DNA of 64,000 nt from Dendrocalamus latiflorus (lineage: Eukaryota; Streptophyta; Magnoliopsida; Poales; Poaceae). Shown here piece by piece: positions 1 to 10,667 of the stretch. The notes below the pieces were generated by a model that was not told where the DNA came from, ran no database searches, and saw nothing but the letters and a program-made list of their open reading frames with translations. Position numbers and translations under genes: made by a program. The DNA lies in NCBI GenBank assembly GCA_017311315.1, contig CM029670.1:26094449-26158448 (forward strand), written 5' to 3'. Position 1 is the stretch's first letter, and each line of letters begins with the position of its first letter.

Positions 1-760
1 GGCACTATTGCAGCAAAGAATCACGCACCGGGTCTAGGGGTCCTTAACAGAAAAACGCAAGGAGTCAAATTTGATGAACAATGATTGTCACGTGTAAACT
101 GTCGAACCAAAAATAGATTACAAACAAGAGAGGGGACAATTAGAACATTGTTTAGAAGGAATATAGATGAGTTTATGTGTAGAATATTTGATCCATTGCC
201 AACAGTGAGAATAGAATGAGAGGGAGGTAGGGGAAAAAGGATTATACCATCGTTGGAGGCCATGTGTGAGGTGGCGCTAGTGTCCATGACCCAGTTTTCA
301 GGGCCTTAGATAGCAAGCTAGTTCATGGCGGTAATGAGGCTGGCCTGATCCCATGTCTATGCTAGCAATGGAGACACTTGTGATGGTGCAAAGATGGTGT
401 GCGCCTACGGGTAAGAGCCGAGGATACCCGAGCCTAGAGATGGACACTAATTGGCCACGTCGGGGGTGGCCGCGCGCCCAAGGATTGTAGCAAATCCATG
501 GGCCAGTTGGTTGGGGCGTGGGCACCAACGGGGCATGTGATGAAGTGGACGAGCCATCGTTGGACTTGTATCAGCGGTTCTTGCCGCGACATTTAGAGTC
601 ATGGCTACCGCTGCCACTGTGTGCCGAGGTGGAGAGCGCATTGGGCACCGAGGTGCGGCACCCGCCCGTACCTAGGAGATAGATGACACAAAAATGACGG
701 GAGTGGTGTCAAAGGTGGCCTTGATCTCGTTTGCTAGCCGAAGTTCCTTGAGGGCAAGCA
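1..760 (-). pseudogene. Ty1/copia gag-protease fragment (lineage 1)
   Basis: Reading the minus strand, about 296 to 21 encodes a retroviral-type aspartic protease start (ENWVMDTSATSHMAS, with D-T-S-A in place of the usual D-S/T-G-A), followed by the VGNGS and IPSLVCNL motifs that copia proteases carry downstream of the active site. Upstream, about 650-300, are remnants of the gag-protease linker with several stops. The lineage differs from the copia element that begins near 735, so two elements abut here. The fragment runs off the left edge of the window. It is disabled by stops and truncation. The exact junction with the next element (730-830) is not sharp by eye. Confidence 0.6.
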
Positions 761-994
761 TGGAGTGCACCTTGGCGAAGGATGGGAATGTGGTGGAATT
801 TGCGATATCATCAGAAGTGTTGGAGAAGTAGGGATTGAGGCAACTAAACACCTGAGAGGATCACCAGAAGACTCAACAAAATCAGCACGAAAGATCCTCC
901 CATAACGAGAAATCCCACAAACCAGACTACCCGAAGAATCAAGAATTTTGCAAGCGTTTTTCTTGAGGCTCACCTCGAAACCGTCATCGGTAAG

Positions 995-1842
995 CTAAGA
1001 AACTGAAAGCAAATTATATTGCAGCTTATTCACTAAGGCAACATCTTTTAAAATAAATGAATCATTAACATGCACAGTACCTTTCGCGATGACGCGTCCA
1101 GATGAAGCGTCTCCAAAGGTGATCGTCTCATCACCTGGAGCACGGGCTAGGGAAGAGAACCAACGGGAGTCTTCGGTCATATATCGAGAACAACCGGAGT
1201 CTACAAGCCAAACCTCTCCCTTCCCTGCCCGGTGAACCTGAGTCAAACAGAGAGTGAAGCCTCGGTACTGGGATAAATCAAGAGAGATTTTGGAACCCAA
1301 TACTGAGTCACACATCGAGCAGAAGAAGTAGCCACACACGATTGACCTCTATCTACCCTACGCTCTCTGTCGCTCAAAGAAGCAGAAAATCTACGTACAG
1401 ACCTAAAGCTGTTGTTGGGTCCGACTGCTATAGGAGAGCGAGTCGGAGTACCAACAACACGCTGATCATGCCGCGGGTAGCCCTCTCGACGGGGGAAATG
1501 GGGTCTACTCTCAGAACGGCGGAAGTCACGACCAGAGGCATATCGAGAACGAAAACTAGAAAACTCAGAAAATCCAAGTCCTCGACGCTGCCCAAACCCA
1601 TCAACTGAAGCAACTCTCGACCTCGTGTTGGTCTTAGATGCACTCAAGGTCTGGGGCTGACCCTTAATATGCCTAAGAGCCTCAACACGGTCTCTACACG
1701 CGATCTTGGCGCGCTTGAAGCATCTCTCGATCGTATGTCCATCCTTCTGACAGAAGGTACAATGATACTTTACCTTCTGAGAGGTAGAAGTAGCATGATG
1801 GAGCTTCACCTTCTGAGAGGCTGAAGCAACAGGTGGAATCAC
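995..1842 (-). pseudogene. SIRE-like copia zinc knuckle and aspartic protease region
   Basis: On the minus strand a CCHC knuckle (CTFCQKDGHTIERC) is encoded around 1770-1720. It is followed, after a basic, arginine/serine-rich stretch, by the protease active site VWLVDSGCSRYMT near 1215-1175 and by FGDASSGRVIAKG, typical of copia proteases. The knuckle and the protease lie in overlapping reading frames (1842-1243 and 1339-995), so at least one frameshift separates them. The protein would cleave the gag-pol polyprotein inside virus-like particles. Similarity decays below about 735. Confidence 0.7.
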
Positions 1843-2071
1843 CTTGCTGTCAGAAATCCTTGGATAAAGCCTGCTGACTTGAAATGAACTTTCTCAGTTG
1901 TAGGCTTGACCTCGATCACACCTGCTACTATGGGTCTAAAAACAGCAGGTGGATGCTTCCTCACATCCTTAAAAAAATCATATCCTAGACCTTGATTGAA
2001 TCTACAAATCTTGGACTGGTCTAGAATAAGATTTAGCTTCTTCTTGCCTCCTACAAACCTCTCAAAAGTGT

Positions 2072-2929
2072 TCATAAAGTACTGACACTCCCGAAAGAGA
2101 GAAGTGCAAGAAGAGCAGGGGAAGAAGAGACAGCAGGAGAAGAAGAAGAACCAACAGCAGAAGAAGGAATGTCATGTGCACGCACAACTGCCTCAACATT
2201 GAGGTCTTCGCAAGGACTAGGAGGGACAATCCTACCTCTAGCTGTTTGCTCATCGTGCCTAAGCATCTCTACTCCTTTGGGCTTCTCCCCCACACCAGCA
2301 ATCACATCACAACAAGATTGTGGCTTCTCTAGTAGATCTTTAGTTAGCTTCACACATTTTTCTTCTAATGCAATCAAGTCAGATTTTAGTTTATCACAAT
2401 TTTTGCATGGTGAGCTAACAGGGTCCTTAGTAGCATATCGAGATAACTTGTTGTTGTGATCAATCAACTCTTGAAACTATTTAGAAACAGATTCAAGCTC
2501 AGCAGTCAGCTTGGGACAGTTTACACATGAAGCAATGTGTTCTAGCAGAAAAGCTTGTAACTCAGCAATTTTATGATCTGCCCTTTTCAGGTTCAATTTC
2601 AAGTTAATGCAGCTTTCACAAGACTCAGGCAGATCAAGGAGTATGGTATAAACACCTCTAAATGCATTATCCTTATCTTCACATGAGGTGCAAGAAGTAG
2701 TCTCAACAACAGTGGATGAAAGAGCAGCTACCCTACTCATCTCTAGCTCAGCAAGTAGACTAACATTCTCCACCTTAATTATGTCCAGCTTAGTGGACAC
2801 ACTATCATGCAAGGTCCTTAGCTTCTCCATGTCACCAAGCAAAGCAGTACATACATCACAATCGTCACGGGAGGGAGCAGATCTAAGTGAGGTAAGCTCC
2901 CGTGACAAGCTCTCTACTTCCTTCTCCAA
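2072..2929 (-). pseudogene. SIRE-like copia gag extension, coiled-coil rich
   Basis: Two consecutive minus-strand reading frames (2929-2477 and 2467-2072) encode heptad-like, Leu/Glu/Lys-rich sequence with repeated Cys-X2-Cys pairs (CTSCED, CESCINL, CVNCPKL, CKNCDKL). These lie between the main gag block and the second zinc knuckle. No known catalytic motif is visible. Such long coiled-coil regions are seen downstream of gag in the SIRE/Maximus group. The equivalent region of the second copy at 35454-36287 has the same Cys-pair, heptad-like character, which supports a real ancestral coding segment and not chance frames. Confidence 0.55.
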
Positions 2930-2992
2930 CTCGCTACACCTAGCTCTAGATCTAGCATGAAATTTACCTAACTTAAGAAAAGCATCATTAAG

Positions 2993-4186
2993 CTAGTCGT
3001 AAGAGGGGTATACCTCATCGGAGTCAGAGTAGAGCTCGCTGTCGCTGATCTCGCCCTCAAGGGCCATGAAGCACATGCCGGAGAAGTCATCGTCGCCCTT
3101 GGGTTCTTGCTCGTCCTTTCCATCGTCGTCGCTCCACCCCTCCACATCGCTGAGATTGAGGTCGTCGAAGGCGGTGAGGATGCGGTGGAAGAGCTTCTTG
3201 GCTTTGCCAAGGTCGTGGAACTTCTTCTTGCCTTGGGCATAAGCTGGTGGCTTCTTGTTGCGGTTCTTGTCGATGTAGTCATTCTTGCTCATACTGCCGT
3301 AGTCGTTCTTGCCCTTCTCCATCTTAGGGCAGTTCGCCCGAATGTGGTTGGGGCCACCACACTCGAAGCAGATCACATGCCCTCCTCTCTTCCTGTCCCT
3401 CACCCTCTTGTATGCATGGGAAAATTTTCTGGCTAAGAGAGCGAGTTGATTTTCTGGAAGCTGCTCTACTTGATCATCGGCAATTTCACACAGAGCAGCA
3501 AGAGAGAATCCAGAAGAAAAGTCAGAAGGTCCAGAAACAGAGCTGGGATCGGTGACTAAGGCCATCGACTGCGACTTCGACCTACGAGAGACTATGTCAA
3601 TCTCGTGAGTCCTGAGGCATGAGTACAACGCGTCAAGAGTCAAGGTCGAGAGATCGGTCATGTCTTTAATTGTGGTCACCTTCATCTCCCAAACTCGCAA
3701 GTCAAGAGCAGAAAGCATCTGACGAGCATTGTCCGAGTCGGGGTATGTGAGACCGACCGCTCGGAGGTTGCTCAGGATTTTGTGAAATCTCGAAAAACAC
3801 TCATCCAAGGACTCACCAGCGAGCATTTCAAACTTGTTGTAATCTCGCTTGAACTGGTCCTATCGAACCGTCTTGATCTAGGTGCCCTCATGGTAAGCAT
3901 CGAGGGTCACCCAGATGTCGAGGGCCAACGTGAGATGAGAGATGTGATCGAACTCGCTTTTGCTCAGACCCTGAATTATGATGTTCCTCGCCTTAGCATT
4001 CGCCTCAACATCGGCCATGTTTCCAGCATTGATGTTCTCATCGGCAAGAACAACATATTGGGTTTTCACCTTTCACCAGATGGCGTAGCCCTGAGCCTGG
4101 ATGTAGGTCTCCATCTGACTCTTCTACAAGGGATAATCGATCCCATTGAAGATCGGGGGCTTGGTGGAGTACTTGTCTGTCGCCAT
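2993..4186 (-). pseudogene. SIRE-like copia gag polyprotein N-terminal part
   Basis: The likely start is the ATG whose first base is 4186 (MATDKYSTKPPIF), 43 nt downstream of the primer-binding site. Stops and a break occur between 4186 and 3826. From 3826 to 2993 the frame is open for 277 codons and encodes a UBN2-type copia gag block (LDECFSRFHKILSNLRAVG) and a CCHC knuckle (CFECGGPNHIRANC). It ends in an acidic tail rich in Asp, Glu and Ser. The protein would package element RNA into virus-like particles. Family recognition is good; function is lost here. Confidence 0.75.
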
Positions 4187-4228
4187 GGCTCTAGAGACCG
4201 GTTAAGATCTACGAGGAAGAGCTAACCG

Positions 4229-4242
4229 GCTCTGATACCAAT
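4229..4242 (-). other. Primer-binding site, initiator tRNA-Met type
   Basis: The minus strand reads TGGTATCAGAGCC immediately downstream of the LTR. This is the usual plant retrotransposon complement to the 3' end of initiator tRNA-Met. It fixes the LTR boundary and the element orientation. Confidence 0.85.
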
Positions 4243-4484
4243 TGTAGGATCGAATATGGCAACAGAGGGGGGGTGAATGGTGTCTTTTTAAAAAATAACG
4301 CCCCTCAAAAAGTATCCACAAAATGAATCCCCTTCGATAGTTACGAAAACTATGAAGAAGAGTTCATATGCTCACTCGAAACCTAAGCCTTTTAGAGGAA
4401 GAAGCATGGCAGAATCACTGAAGCACAGCAAGCAAAGAACATCATCAAATAGAGGGCAATAACAGCAGTTAAAACAGCCGGGGC

Positions 4485-4629
4485 CGGTCAGACCGCATGA
4501 AGCAGGCCGGTTAGACCGCCCTAGGCCGGTCAGACTGCCCTTTAGGCGACAGTCAGACCGCCCGTAAAGCGCCGGTCTGATCGCCCCTCAAAAACCGGTC
4601 TGACCGCCACATTAAACCTGGTCTGACCG
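4485..4629. repeat. Seven 11-bp palindromes at 23-bp spacing (CGGTCWGACCG)
   Basis: Units start at 4485, 4508, 4527, 4550, 4573, 4596 and 4619, giving spacings of 23, 19, 23, 23, 23 and 23 bp. The unit CGGTC-A/T-GACCG is a palindrome with a single central base. The first four units have A at the centre and the last three have T. The other LTR copy has a decayed array starting at 37790 with spacings 23, 19, 23, 16 and 21. Confidence 0.85.
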
Positions 4630-5490
4630 GTCCCCCCCAAAAAACCAGACCAGCAGACTGAACTTCTGCACAAAAAAGCTAAAGAAGCAGATTTCGGCCA
4701 AATTAATGATTTGTAGCTATTTTTCTCTAGCCAAAAGAGCACACACCTATTCTAAACAGCAGAGAGACATCACTCAACAAGAGGAATCATCAGGAAATCA
4801 AGAATATGAGATTTGAGCCAAACTTTGTAAACTCACAAAGAACTGCACTGATTTCCAAATTGCCACCTAGACTTTGATTCTTTGAACAGGAGATCGTGAG
4901 ATTAGCTAAGCAATAACCTCAGAACTCAGAAACTCACAACAAAACACAATCTTTTGGAGGGAAGCAAAAGATTCCATAAAGCCCTGTACTCAAACCCTAG
5001 AAAATCAAGAACAGAGAAAATTTGACGAAGGCCTGAGAGATTACAAAAACCATTAAATCCTTAACTTGCTCTTGAAAATGGAATGATCAAAGGACCTTGG
5101 GTATTTTCCTTTCACAAAGCAATCAAGAGCCACCCATTAGATCAAGGATTCAAATCAAGAACACAAAATAACAGAGGCAATAACTGAGAGCAAAAACGAA
5201 ATAGTCATCAGAGAAGCACACGAAATCAAAACATCTCAAGCATATATTGAGGCATTGAGAGGGATGATTACAAGAGTGTAAGGATTACAACCACTTCATC
5301 CCCATACGCCCTTAGAAGAAAGAACTAGATGCTTCTCCTGGACACCCTCACGCAGGAGAGACAAGAAACAACTGACCCCTGCTCTGTCTCAACAACTCCC
5401 AACAGAACAAAAGAGAAAGAACAAAGCAAAACCAACTCCCAAAGCTTCTAACCCCTCTCCCAAGCCATGCAACAACCAGGAGACACATCT

Positions 5491-5500
5491 CCTATTTATA
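5491..5500 (-). promoter_or_regulatory. TATA box of the SIRE-like copia LTR
   Basis: TATAAATAGG on the minus strand, about 1.25 kb upstream of the LTR-internal junction. It is in the right orientation to drive the gag transcript. Assigned from sequence and position only. Confidence 0.5.
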
Positions 5501-5826
5501 GCCTTTGGTTAGAGGGTTCACAATGCTTTGCCCATTAAGCCTCAATGCTTTACCCGCTAATTCTAAACCGAATCCACTTCCTAATGCAGCTTTGCATATT
5601 TATCAAAATGCGCCTCCTACATTTTCTGGGAAGCTTCCTCATTCCTTGCCGTCCAAGCCTTGCAACCACCTCGAGTCCTCGCCGTCTTCAGCACATCCCG
5701 ACCGCTCCAACCTCAACACCGCCTGCGCCTAGTCCGGTCATCCCGTGCCTCGCCACGACTCCGCCTCGATGTCCTGCAGCCATCACAGACAAGAAACACA
5801 TTACATAACACTGCTCAAAACATGTA

Positions 5827-5863
5827 GGGCCTGTTTGGCAGAGCTCCACCAGCTCCAGATCCA
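5827..5863 (+). repeat. Left terminal inverted repeat, 37 bp
   Basis: Exact reverse complement of 8886-8922. The match stops abruptly at base 38, where left and right sequences diverge. Confidence 0.9.
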
Positions 5864-5963
5864 TCAAAAACAGCTCCACTCCACGAATTTTTATCCAAAC
5901 ACTCCAGCTCCACGAAATCTGGATCCACCAAAAAACTGGATCCAGCTCCAGATTCATGAAATC

Positions 5964-5991
5964 CATGGAGCACCCCTTGAGGTGCTCCATG
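5964..5991. repeat. Perfect 11-bp stem inverted repeat inside the TIR element
   Basis: CATGGAGCACC at 5964-5974 and GGTGCTCCATG at 5981-5991 are perfect complements around a 6-nt loop. It lies at the inner edge of the left subterminal zone. Confidence 0.8.
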
Positions 5992-6089
5992 AAAACTTGT
6001 TTCGTATGTACTCGTGAAGTTAGGTGATAATTACCCACCAATGCCACTGGTTATCCCAACCGTTTTTTTTGGTTCTATTCGGCCAAAAC

Positions 6090-6346
6090 GACCGAGGACC
6101 GAGGGCTTCTTCCTCGCGCCGCCTCTCCCCCGCCGGCACCTCGCGCCGCCTCTCCCCTGCCGGCACCTCGGGCCGCCTCCTCGCGCCGCCTTCTCGCGCC
6201 GCCACCTCGCGCCGCCTCCTCCGGCGCTCCGGCGAGCCGCCACCTCCGGCGATGGACGGATCTGGTAGATCCGGCCCCCCTCTACCAGTCGGCGGCGCCC
6301 GTCCCGGCCTCCGTTGGCGCGGCCCCTCTGGCTTTGCAGCTTGCTC
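6090..6346 (+). other. GC-rich promoter-proximal region with degenerate GCCGCC repeats
   Basis: Between the left subterminal zone and the gene lies a CpG-dense stretch with repeated CTCGCGCCGCC and CCGGCACCTCG units (6115-6245). This is common in grass promoters and 5' leaders. Frames on both strands are open here because of base composition; no protein is supported. Confidence 0.6.
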
Positions 6347-6390
6347 GGCCCACACCCGCAGGCCTGCCCTCCCCACCAAACCAAACCCTA
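6347..6390 (+). promoter_or_regulatory. Site II element plus telo-box upstream of the gene
   Basis: GGCCCA (complement TGGGCC, a site II motif) is at 6347-6352 and AAACCCTA (telo-box) at 6383-6390, about 165 bp before the ATG. In plants this pair is known from promoters of ribosomal-protein and other growth-related genes. Its position supports a real promoter carried with the gene; activity is inferred. Confidence 0.55.
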
Positions 6391-6553
6391 GGCAGGCAGC
6401 AGCCGCACACCCCCGACCGCCATAGGCCATAGCAGCAGCAGCTCCCCCTCCACCTCCGGAAGAGGCGGCTAGGTTTTCTTCAGCCAAAATCTCGATTGCG
6501 GAACAGCGCAAGACGCAGGCGATTGTTCGATCGGAAAGAGGGGAGAAGAGAAG

Positions 6554-8111
6554 ATGACGCAGAAGCAGAGCCTGTTCAAGGGGCAGAGCAAGAAGAAATC
6601 CATCCCACCCAATCGCCATGGCAAGGCCGCCCATGTCCGCAAAGGTATGCATACAACCGGATCGATCGGTCGATCGGCGAGCATTCCGTCGTATCTTACC
6701 TCCTCCTAGATCCTACTGTTCTTGGTTTCTTGTTCTTTGATGCTCTGATGGGCTTGTTTGATTAGTTGGTTCGTTGGATTCTTGCAGGGAAGAGGGCCGT
6801 GAAGCCGACCAAGTTCACCAAAGACATGGACGCCGACAAGGTATAGCAAAGCTAGCTAATTCTTGCACTATAAATCAGCACCTGTCTTCTTCCTCTACGA
6901 AATAACACTGGTTGAAGCCATTGTTCTAGTTTTTGGGTGTTTTTAGGGTAACTGGGTATTGAGTCAGTACTCATCGGTTGCTGGCTATATCCGCGTTACT
7001 TTTGTAGGCTGATTTGGGCTGGTTGTCTCTGAACTTGTTTGCTAACATCTTTAATATAGCTTACATATCTTACCAGCAGTTGTGTTGTATTCATGGTTTG
7101 GGATGCATGCAAATTGCCTTCCATATGTGGTACCTAATGTTGGATTTGAGAATTGGGTTACTGCTTGATATTATCCATAGTCAGATCTGGTTTAATCCAT
7201 GATTTTGTACCACTTATCATGATAGGTTAATTGACTACGATGGCAGTCTGGCTTGGTAGCAATGGTTAGTAAACTGGCAAGCTTGTAGCCAAAATCGTAT
7301 AGCCATTGGTAAAGCACATCATGATTGGGAAATACATTGTATAATAACAGTCTATTCTAGTTTGATACATTTTGCTATCTTCTGAATCATGTGGAATGTC
7401 ATTGTACTTCTCAATTTCCCTCTATTACAACACGATTGAAATCTCAGTTGCCATGTGCATGACCATATAGATTTTGTAGCATCATACGTTACTGTTTGAC
7501 ATGAAAACTGCAAGGTCCTTTTTTCACCCGCTCAGTTAGTGCTCATCACATCTGTTGTATCTATTGGTGCAGATACCTGTATACATGCACAGATTAATCT
7601 TATTTAGAACATGGCTCGGGTTTATGTTTAGTAGAGAGGATACAGTTGGCTTTCGTTTAACATTTTCCATTGTAATCATATCATTTAAGCCACTTTTGTT
7701 ATGTATCTATTTATACAAAATATGTATCTGTGTTATATATCACAGCGTGTCCACAGCATGGTTGGCCCATTTCTGTCCTTTGTAAACTGTGCCACAATGT
7801 TTGCTATCCAGTAGTGTGAATATGTGACTGTAAACCTACTAGTTGGCTATAATGGAAAGCAGAACAGATCTTTGAGCTTATCCTGACTTATAGTATAACT
7901 TTAAAGCATTAAATTTATCTAGTGATTTTGTAATTATGGTTGTCCTTATTTCATGTTTTAGTAACAACAAACACAATTTCTATATTTGCAGGAACTCACC
8001 AAGTTCATCAATCAATGCAATGAAATAAAAGCTGCTAATCTTGCTAGCAAAGAAGGCGGTGACCTCAATATAGTGAAGCCGGACGTGGAACCTTCCAATT
8101 CAAAGAAGTAG
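6554..8111 (+). CDS. Small basic conserved protein, 87 aa, three exons
   Basis: Exons are 6554-6644, 6788-6840 and 7992-8111. The introns (143 and 1,151 bp) have GT-AG ends, and the joined frame is 87 codons plus TAG. The product is strongly basic at the N-terminus (MTQKQSLFKGQSKKKS, then RKGKRAVKPTKF) and has a more acidic helical C-terminal part (DADKELTKFINQCNEIKAA). No signal peptide or membrane segment is seen. From memory it resembles the short plant proteins grouped with the UPF0390/L10K (DUF2462) type, possibly nucleolar, but that assignment is weak. A telo-box and a site II motif upstream fit a growth-related gene. The whole gene sits between the TIRs of a class II element, and the retained introns mean that any capture was at DNA level. 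The only ATG agreeing with the open exon 1 was chosen as start. Confidence 0.8.
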
Positions 8112-8885
8112 GAAGCTGGAAGCTAATGCTGCTTGCAACGATGCGCAATACAAGATGAGCGTGTGAAAATGATTCATATATGCTGTTTTCCTGAAGAAAT
8201 CAAATTCCACATTGATGGGTAGAAGAGCATGTTTACTTGGTGCTAAATCATAGCGTAATCTGTAGCCAGTTGTTTGAAATCTAAAGTTTTGTCCCACGAG
8301 ATGATCCATTTTTGGACGTTAAAAGTTTGTGGTGGGTAATGAATAATCCATTAAAATATATTGCTATCAGAACAAGTTAGTCTTTGTCGCGGGCCAATGA
8401 GATCTGGATGTATTGGAAGCATGGTTTACTTGCTGGGCTTCACATGCGCCTGCACCTCGTGCGTTTGTTGCTCCTGCACTCCAAGCCTTGCCATCTGAAT
8501 CGAATGAGCTGGGTTTTTTTTTGCTTAAAAGCGGTAGGATGTTTTGAGCCGTTGATGCTTGACAGGGCCGGTTCTTGTTACATTTGTTAGCATGATTATT
8601 AATTTATTACAAATGGAATTTGTGGAAGTCAACTCAAACGGTCTATATGCAGTGACATGTGCTGGCGTCTAGGCAGGCAGAAATTCCGAAGGGGTGAACA
8701 AAACATGTGTGCTATATGAAAAAAGATATATATCATACAATCTCAAGGGCAAAATAGGCCATTCCCACCAAAAACTTAGTTTCGTGGATCTGGAGCTGCT
8801 GTGGAAGCCAAACAGTTTGTCCAGCTCCATGGTGGGATCCCAGATTCATGGTGGAGCTGCTCCACGGTGGATCTAGTGGATCTGG
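8112..8885 (+). other. 3' flank of the 87-aa gene within the TIR element
   Basis: AT-rich sequence that probably includes the 3' UTR and terminator of the gene, followed from about 8760 by the right subterminal zone with GATCTGGAGCTG-type repeats. No open frame with recognisable content. Confidence 0.5.
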
Positions 8886-8922
8886 TGGATCTGGAGCTGG
8901 TGGAGCTCTGCCAAACAGGCCC
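8886..8922 (-). repeat. Right terminal inverted repeat, 37 bp
   Basis: Exact reverse complement of 5827-5863, followed by the GTA duplication at 8923-8925. Confidence 0.9.
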
Positions 8923-9032
8923 GTAATCACCATTAGCATCAGCAAATCGTACTCAAGTATGAAATTGCCCAAAAGACCGATCAGGAAGAAGAACAAGCGT
9001 CAAGTCTATCTAGCTAAACCCGACCATGCCTT

Positions 9033-9728
9033 GTGCTCGTACTGATTATACGCGATGATGGTGGGTATTCCTCTGCTAGTGATTTTGATAATGAAACATA
9101 TGATATGCTTGCAACTGACCCTACAGGACATAATGATGAATTTGATCATGAGGAGGAACATGTTGGCACCGACGATACTGACAAGTATTTGAACATTATA
9201 GTGCAATGTGTACTAAGTGCTCAAGTTTCTCGTGCCAAGCAAAAGCAGTGCCATAATTTGTTCCAAATCAAGGGCGTTGTCAACAAACGCTCAATTCGCA
9301 TAATTGTTGATGATGGGAGTTGCAACAATTTGGTGAGTATGGATATGGTTGAGAAGCTTTCTTTACCGACCAACCCTCATTCCCACCCATACCATATTCA
9401 ATGGTTCAACAACAATGGTATGTTGAAGGTAACATGGATGGTGAGAGTAAACTTTTCTATGGGTTCATACCATGATTATGTTGATTGTGATGTTGTTCCT
9501 ATGCAAGCTTGTTCATTGTTATTAGGAAGACCTCGGCAATATGATACTAATTGTGTACATCATGGTAGGAATAATCAATACTCTCTCATGTTCAAAGGAA
9601 AGAAAATTGTGCTGCATCCTATGACTCCTGAACAAATTGTTAAAGATGAACCTACTAGAGCTAATACAGGAAAAAGTCTGGAGAATGCTAAGAGCAAAAA
9701 TCAGATGGCAGCAAAAGAGCTTGAGTAA
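9033..9728 (+). pseudogene. Gypsy gag tail and aspartic protease
   Basis: The frame begins with the gag-protease linker (RDDGGYSSASDFD) and acidic repeats. It then encodes a retropepsin-like domain with IIVDDGSCNNLVS, where related elements usually have D-G-G-S. LLGRPRQYD near 9525-9550 marks the end of the protease domain. The frame stops at 9726-9728 and resumes in the same frame at 9759 with the RT linker. Truncated at the N-terminus. Confidence 0.75.
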
Positions 9729-9758
9729 CATAAGAAGAAAGAACCTAAATCTGCTCAT

Positions 9759-10667
9759 GTGAAGAATAAAGAAATTAAATTGGAAGGTGCTAGTTTTCTT
9801 GCTACCAAATTTGATATGACTGAATTGGATGGTAGTAATTCTGTTTGCTATGCATTAGTTTGCAAAGAAGCTTTGTTTCCATTTGAGGACGTACCTTCTT
9901 CTTTGCGTCCTACTATCACTAACATTTTACAGGAGTACAAAGACGTCTTTCTGAAGGACATACTGCCGGGGTTGCCACCACTTCGAGGGATTGGGCATCA
10001 AATTGATTTAATTCCTGGTGCATCATTACCCAACCGTGCACCATATAGGATCAATCCAGAAAAAACTAAAGAAATTCAGCGCCAACTTCAAGAATTGCTT
10101 GATAAAGGGTATGTGCACGAATCTCTTAGTCCTTGTGCTGTTCCGGTCATTTTAGTGCCTAATAAAGATGGATCATAGCACATGTGTATAGATTGTAAGG
10201 CAATCAATAATATCACCATTAGGTATCATCATCCTATTCCTATGTTAGTTTATATGATTGATGAATTGAGTGGCTTTGTTGTCTTCTTCAAGGTTGATTT
10301 GTGTAGTGGATATCATCAAATTCACATGAAATTAGACGATGAATGGAAAATAGTACTTAAAACTAAATTTGAGTTATATGACTGGTTAGTAATGCCTTTT
10401 GGTTTAACTAATGCACTTAACACCTTCATGAGACTAATGAACGAAGTTTTGCGTGCTTTCATTTGTAGATTTGTGGCGGTTTATTTTGATGACATACTAA
10501 TATATAGCAAATCATTAGAGGACCATCTTGACCATTTACATATTGTTTTTAATACTTTATGTGGTGCACGTTTATTTGGGAACCTTAAGAAGTGCACTTT
10601 TTGTACTGATCGAGTCGCATTTCTTGACTATGTTGTTACTCCACAGAAATTGAAGTTGATCAAGTGA
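9759..10667 (+). pseudogene. Gypsy reverse transcriptase, palm and fingers
   Basis: One frame with an internal TAG at 10176-10178, exactly where related elements have Trp in the DGSWRMC-like motif. Visible RT motifs are PYRINPEKTKEIQRQ, KVDLCSGYHQI, MPFGLTNA and the catalytic YFDDILIY near 10480-10505. After 10667 the sequence continues in another frame (10715-10948: FSGLARFYRCFVKDFS), which indicates an indel near 10660. The domain copies element RNA to DNA; it is inactive here. Confidence 0.8.

Larger units (their letters stand above)
735..5826 (-). mobile_element. SIRE-like Ty1/copia element, 5' half only
   Basis: A minus-strand LTR retrotransposon of which only the 5' LTR, primer-binding site, gag and the protease start remain; integrase, RT and RNase H are missing. 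The long gag with zinc knuckle, acidic tail and coiled-coil extension before the protease resembles the SIRE/Maximus lineage, which is inference from architecture. The right end is cut at 5826 by insertion of the TIR element at 5827-8922. The left end is truncated against another copia fragment near 735. A second, more decayed copy of the same family lies at 17046-17285 plus 35350-39250. Confidence 0.75.
4243..5826 (-). mobile_element. LTR of the SIRE-like copia element (truncated)
   Basis: The LTR begins with TG at 4243 directly beside the primer-binding site. It extends at least to 5826, where the TIR element interrupts it, so its outer end is not defined. On the minus strand a TATA box (TATAAATAGG) lies at 5491-5500. 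A periodic palindrome array lies at 4485-4629. No coding sequence is expected, and the small open frames inside it are not supported. The second copy (from 37625) aligns by landmarks through about 39245. Confidence 0.7.
5827..8922. mobile_element. Class II TIR element carrying a complete host-type gene
   Basis: The element is 3,096 bp and bounded by perfect 37-bp terminal inverted repeats (5827-5863 and 8886-8922, starting GGGCCTGTTTGGCAGAGC). It is flanked by a 3-bp direct repeat GTA (5824-5826 and 8923-8925). Subterminal zones are dense in GCTCCA and GATCCA motifs on both sides but do not align beyond the TIR. No transposase is visible, so the element would need one supplied in trans. A 3-bp duplication fits PIF/Harbinger-like or CACTA-like elements, but the terminus is not a clear match to either, so the superfamily is left open. 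It is inserted at its left in a copia LTR. Confidence 0.75.

Noticed and set aside
5827..8922. The two GGGCCTGTTTGG ends as two separate MITEs flanking a native gene
   Set aside because: Neither end has its own opposite terminus nearby, the 37-bp match is exact, and the GTA duplication lies at the outer ends only. Not fully excluded without comparison to other genomes.
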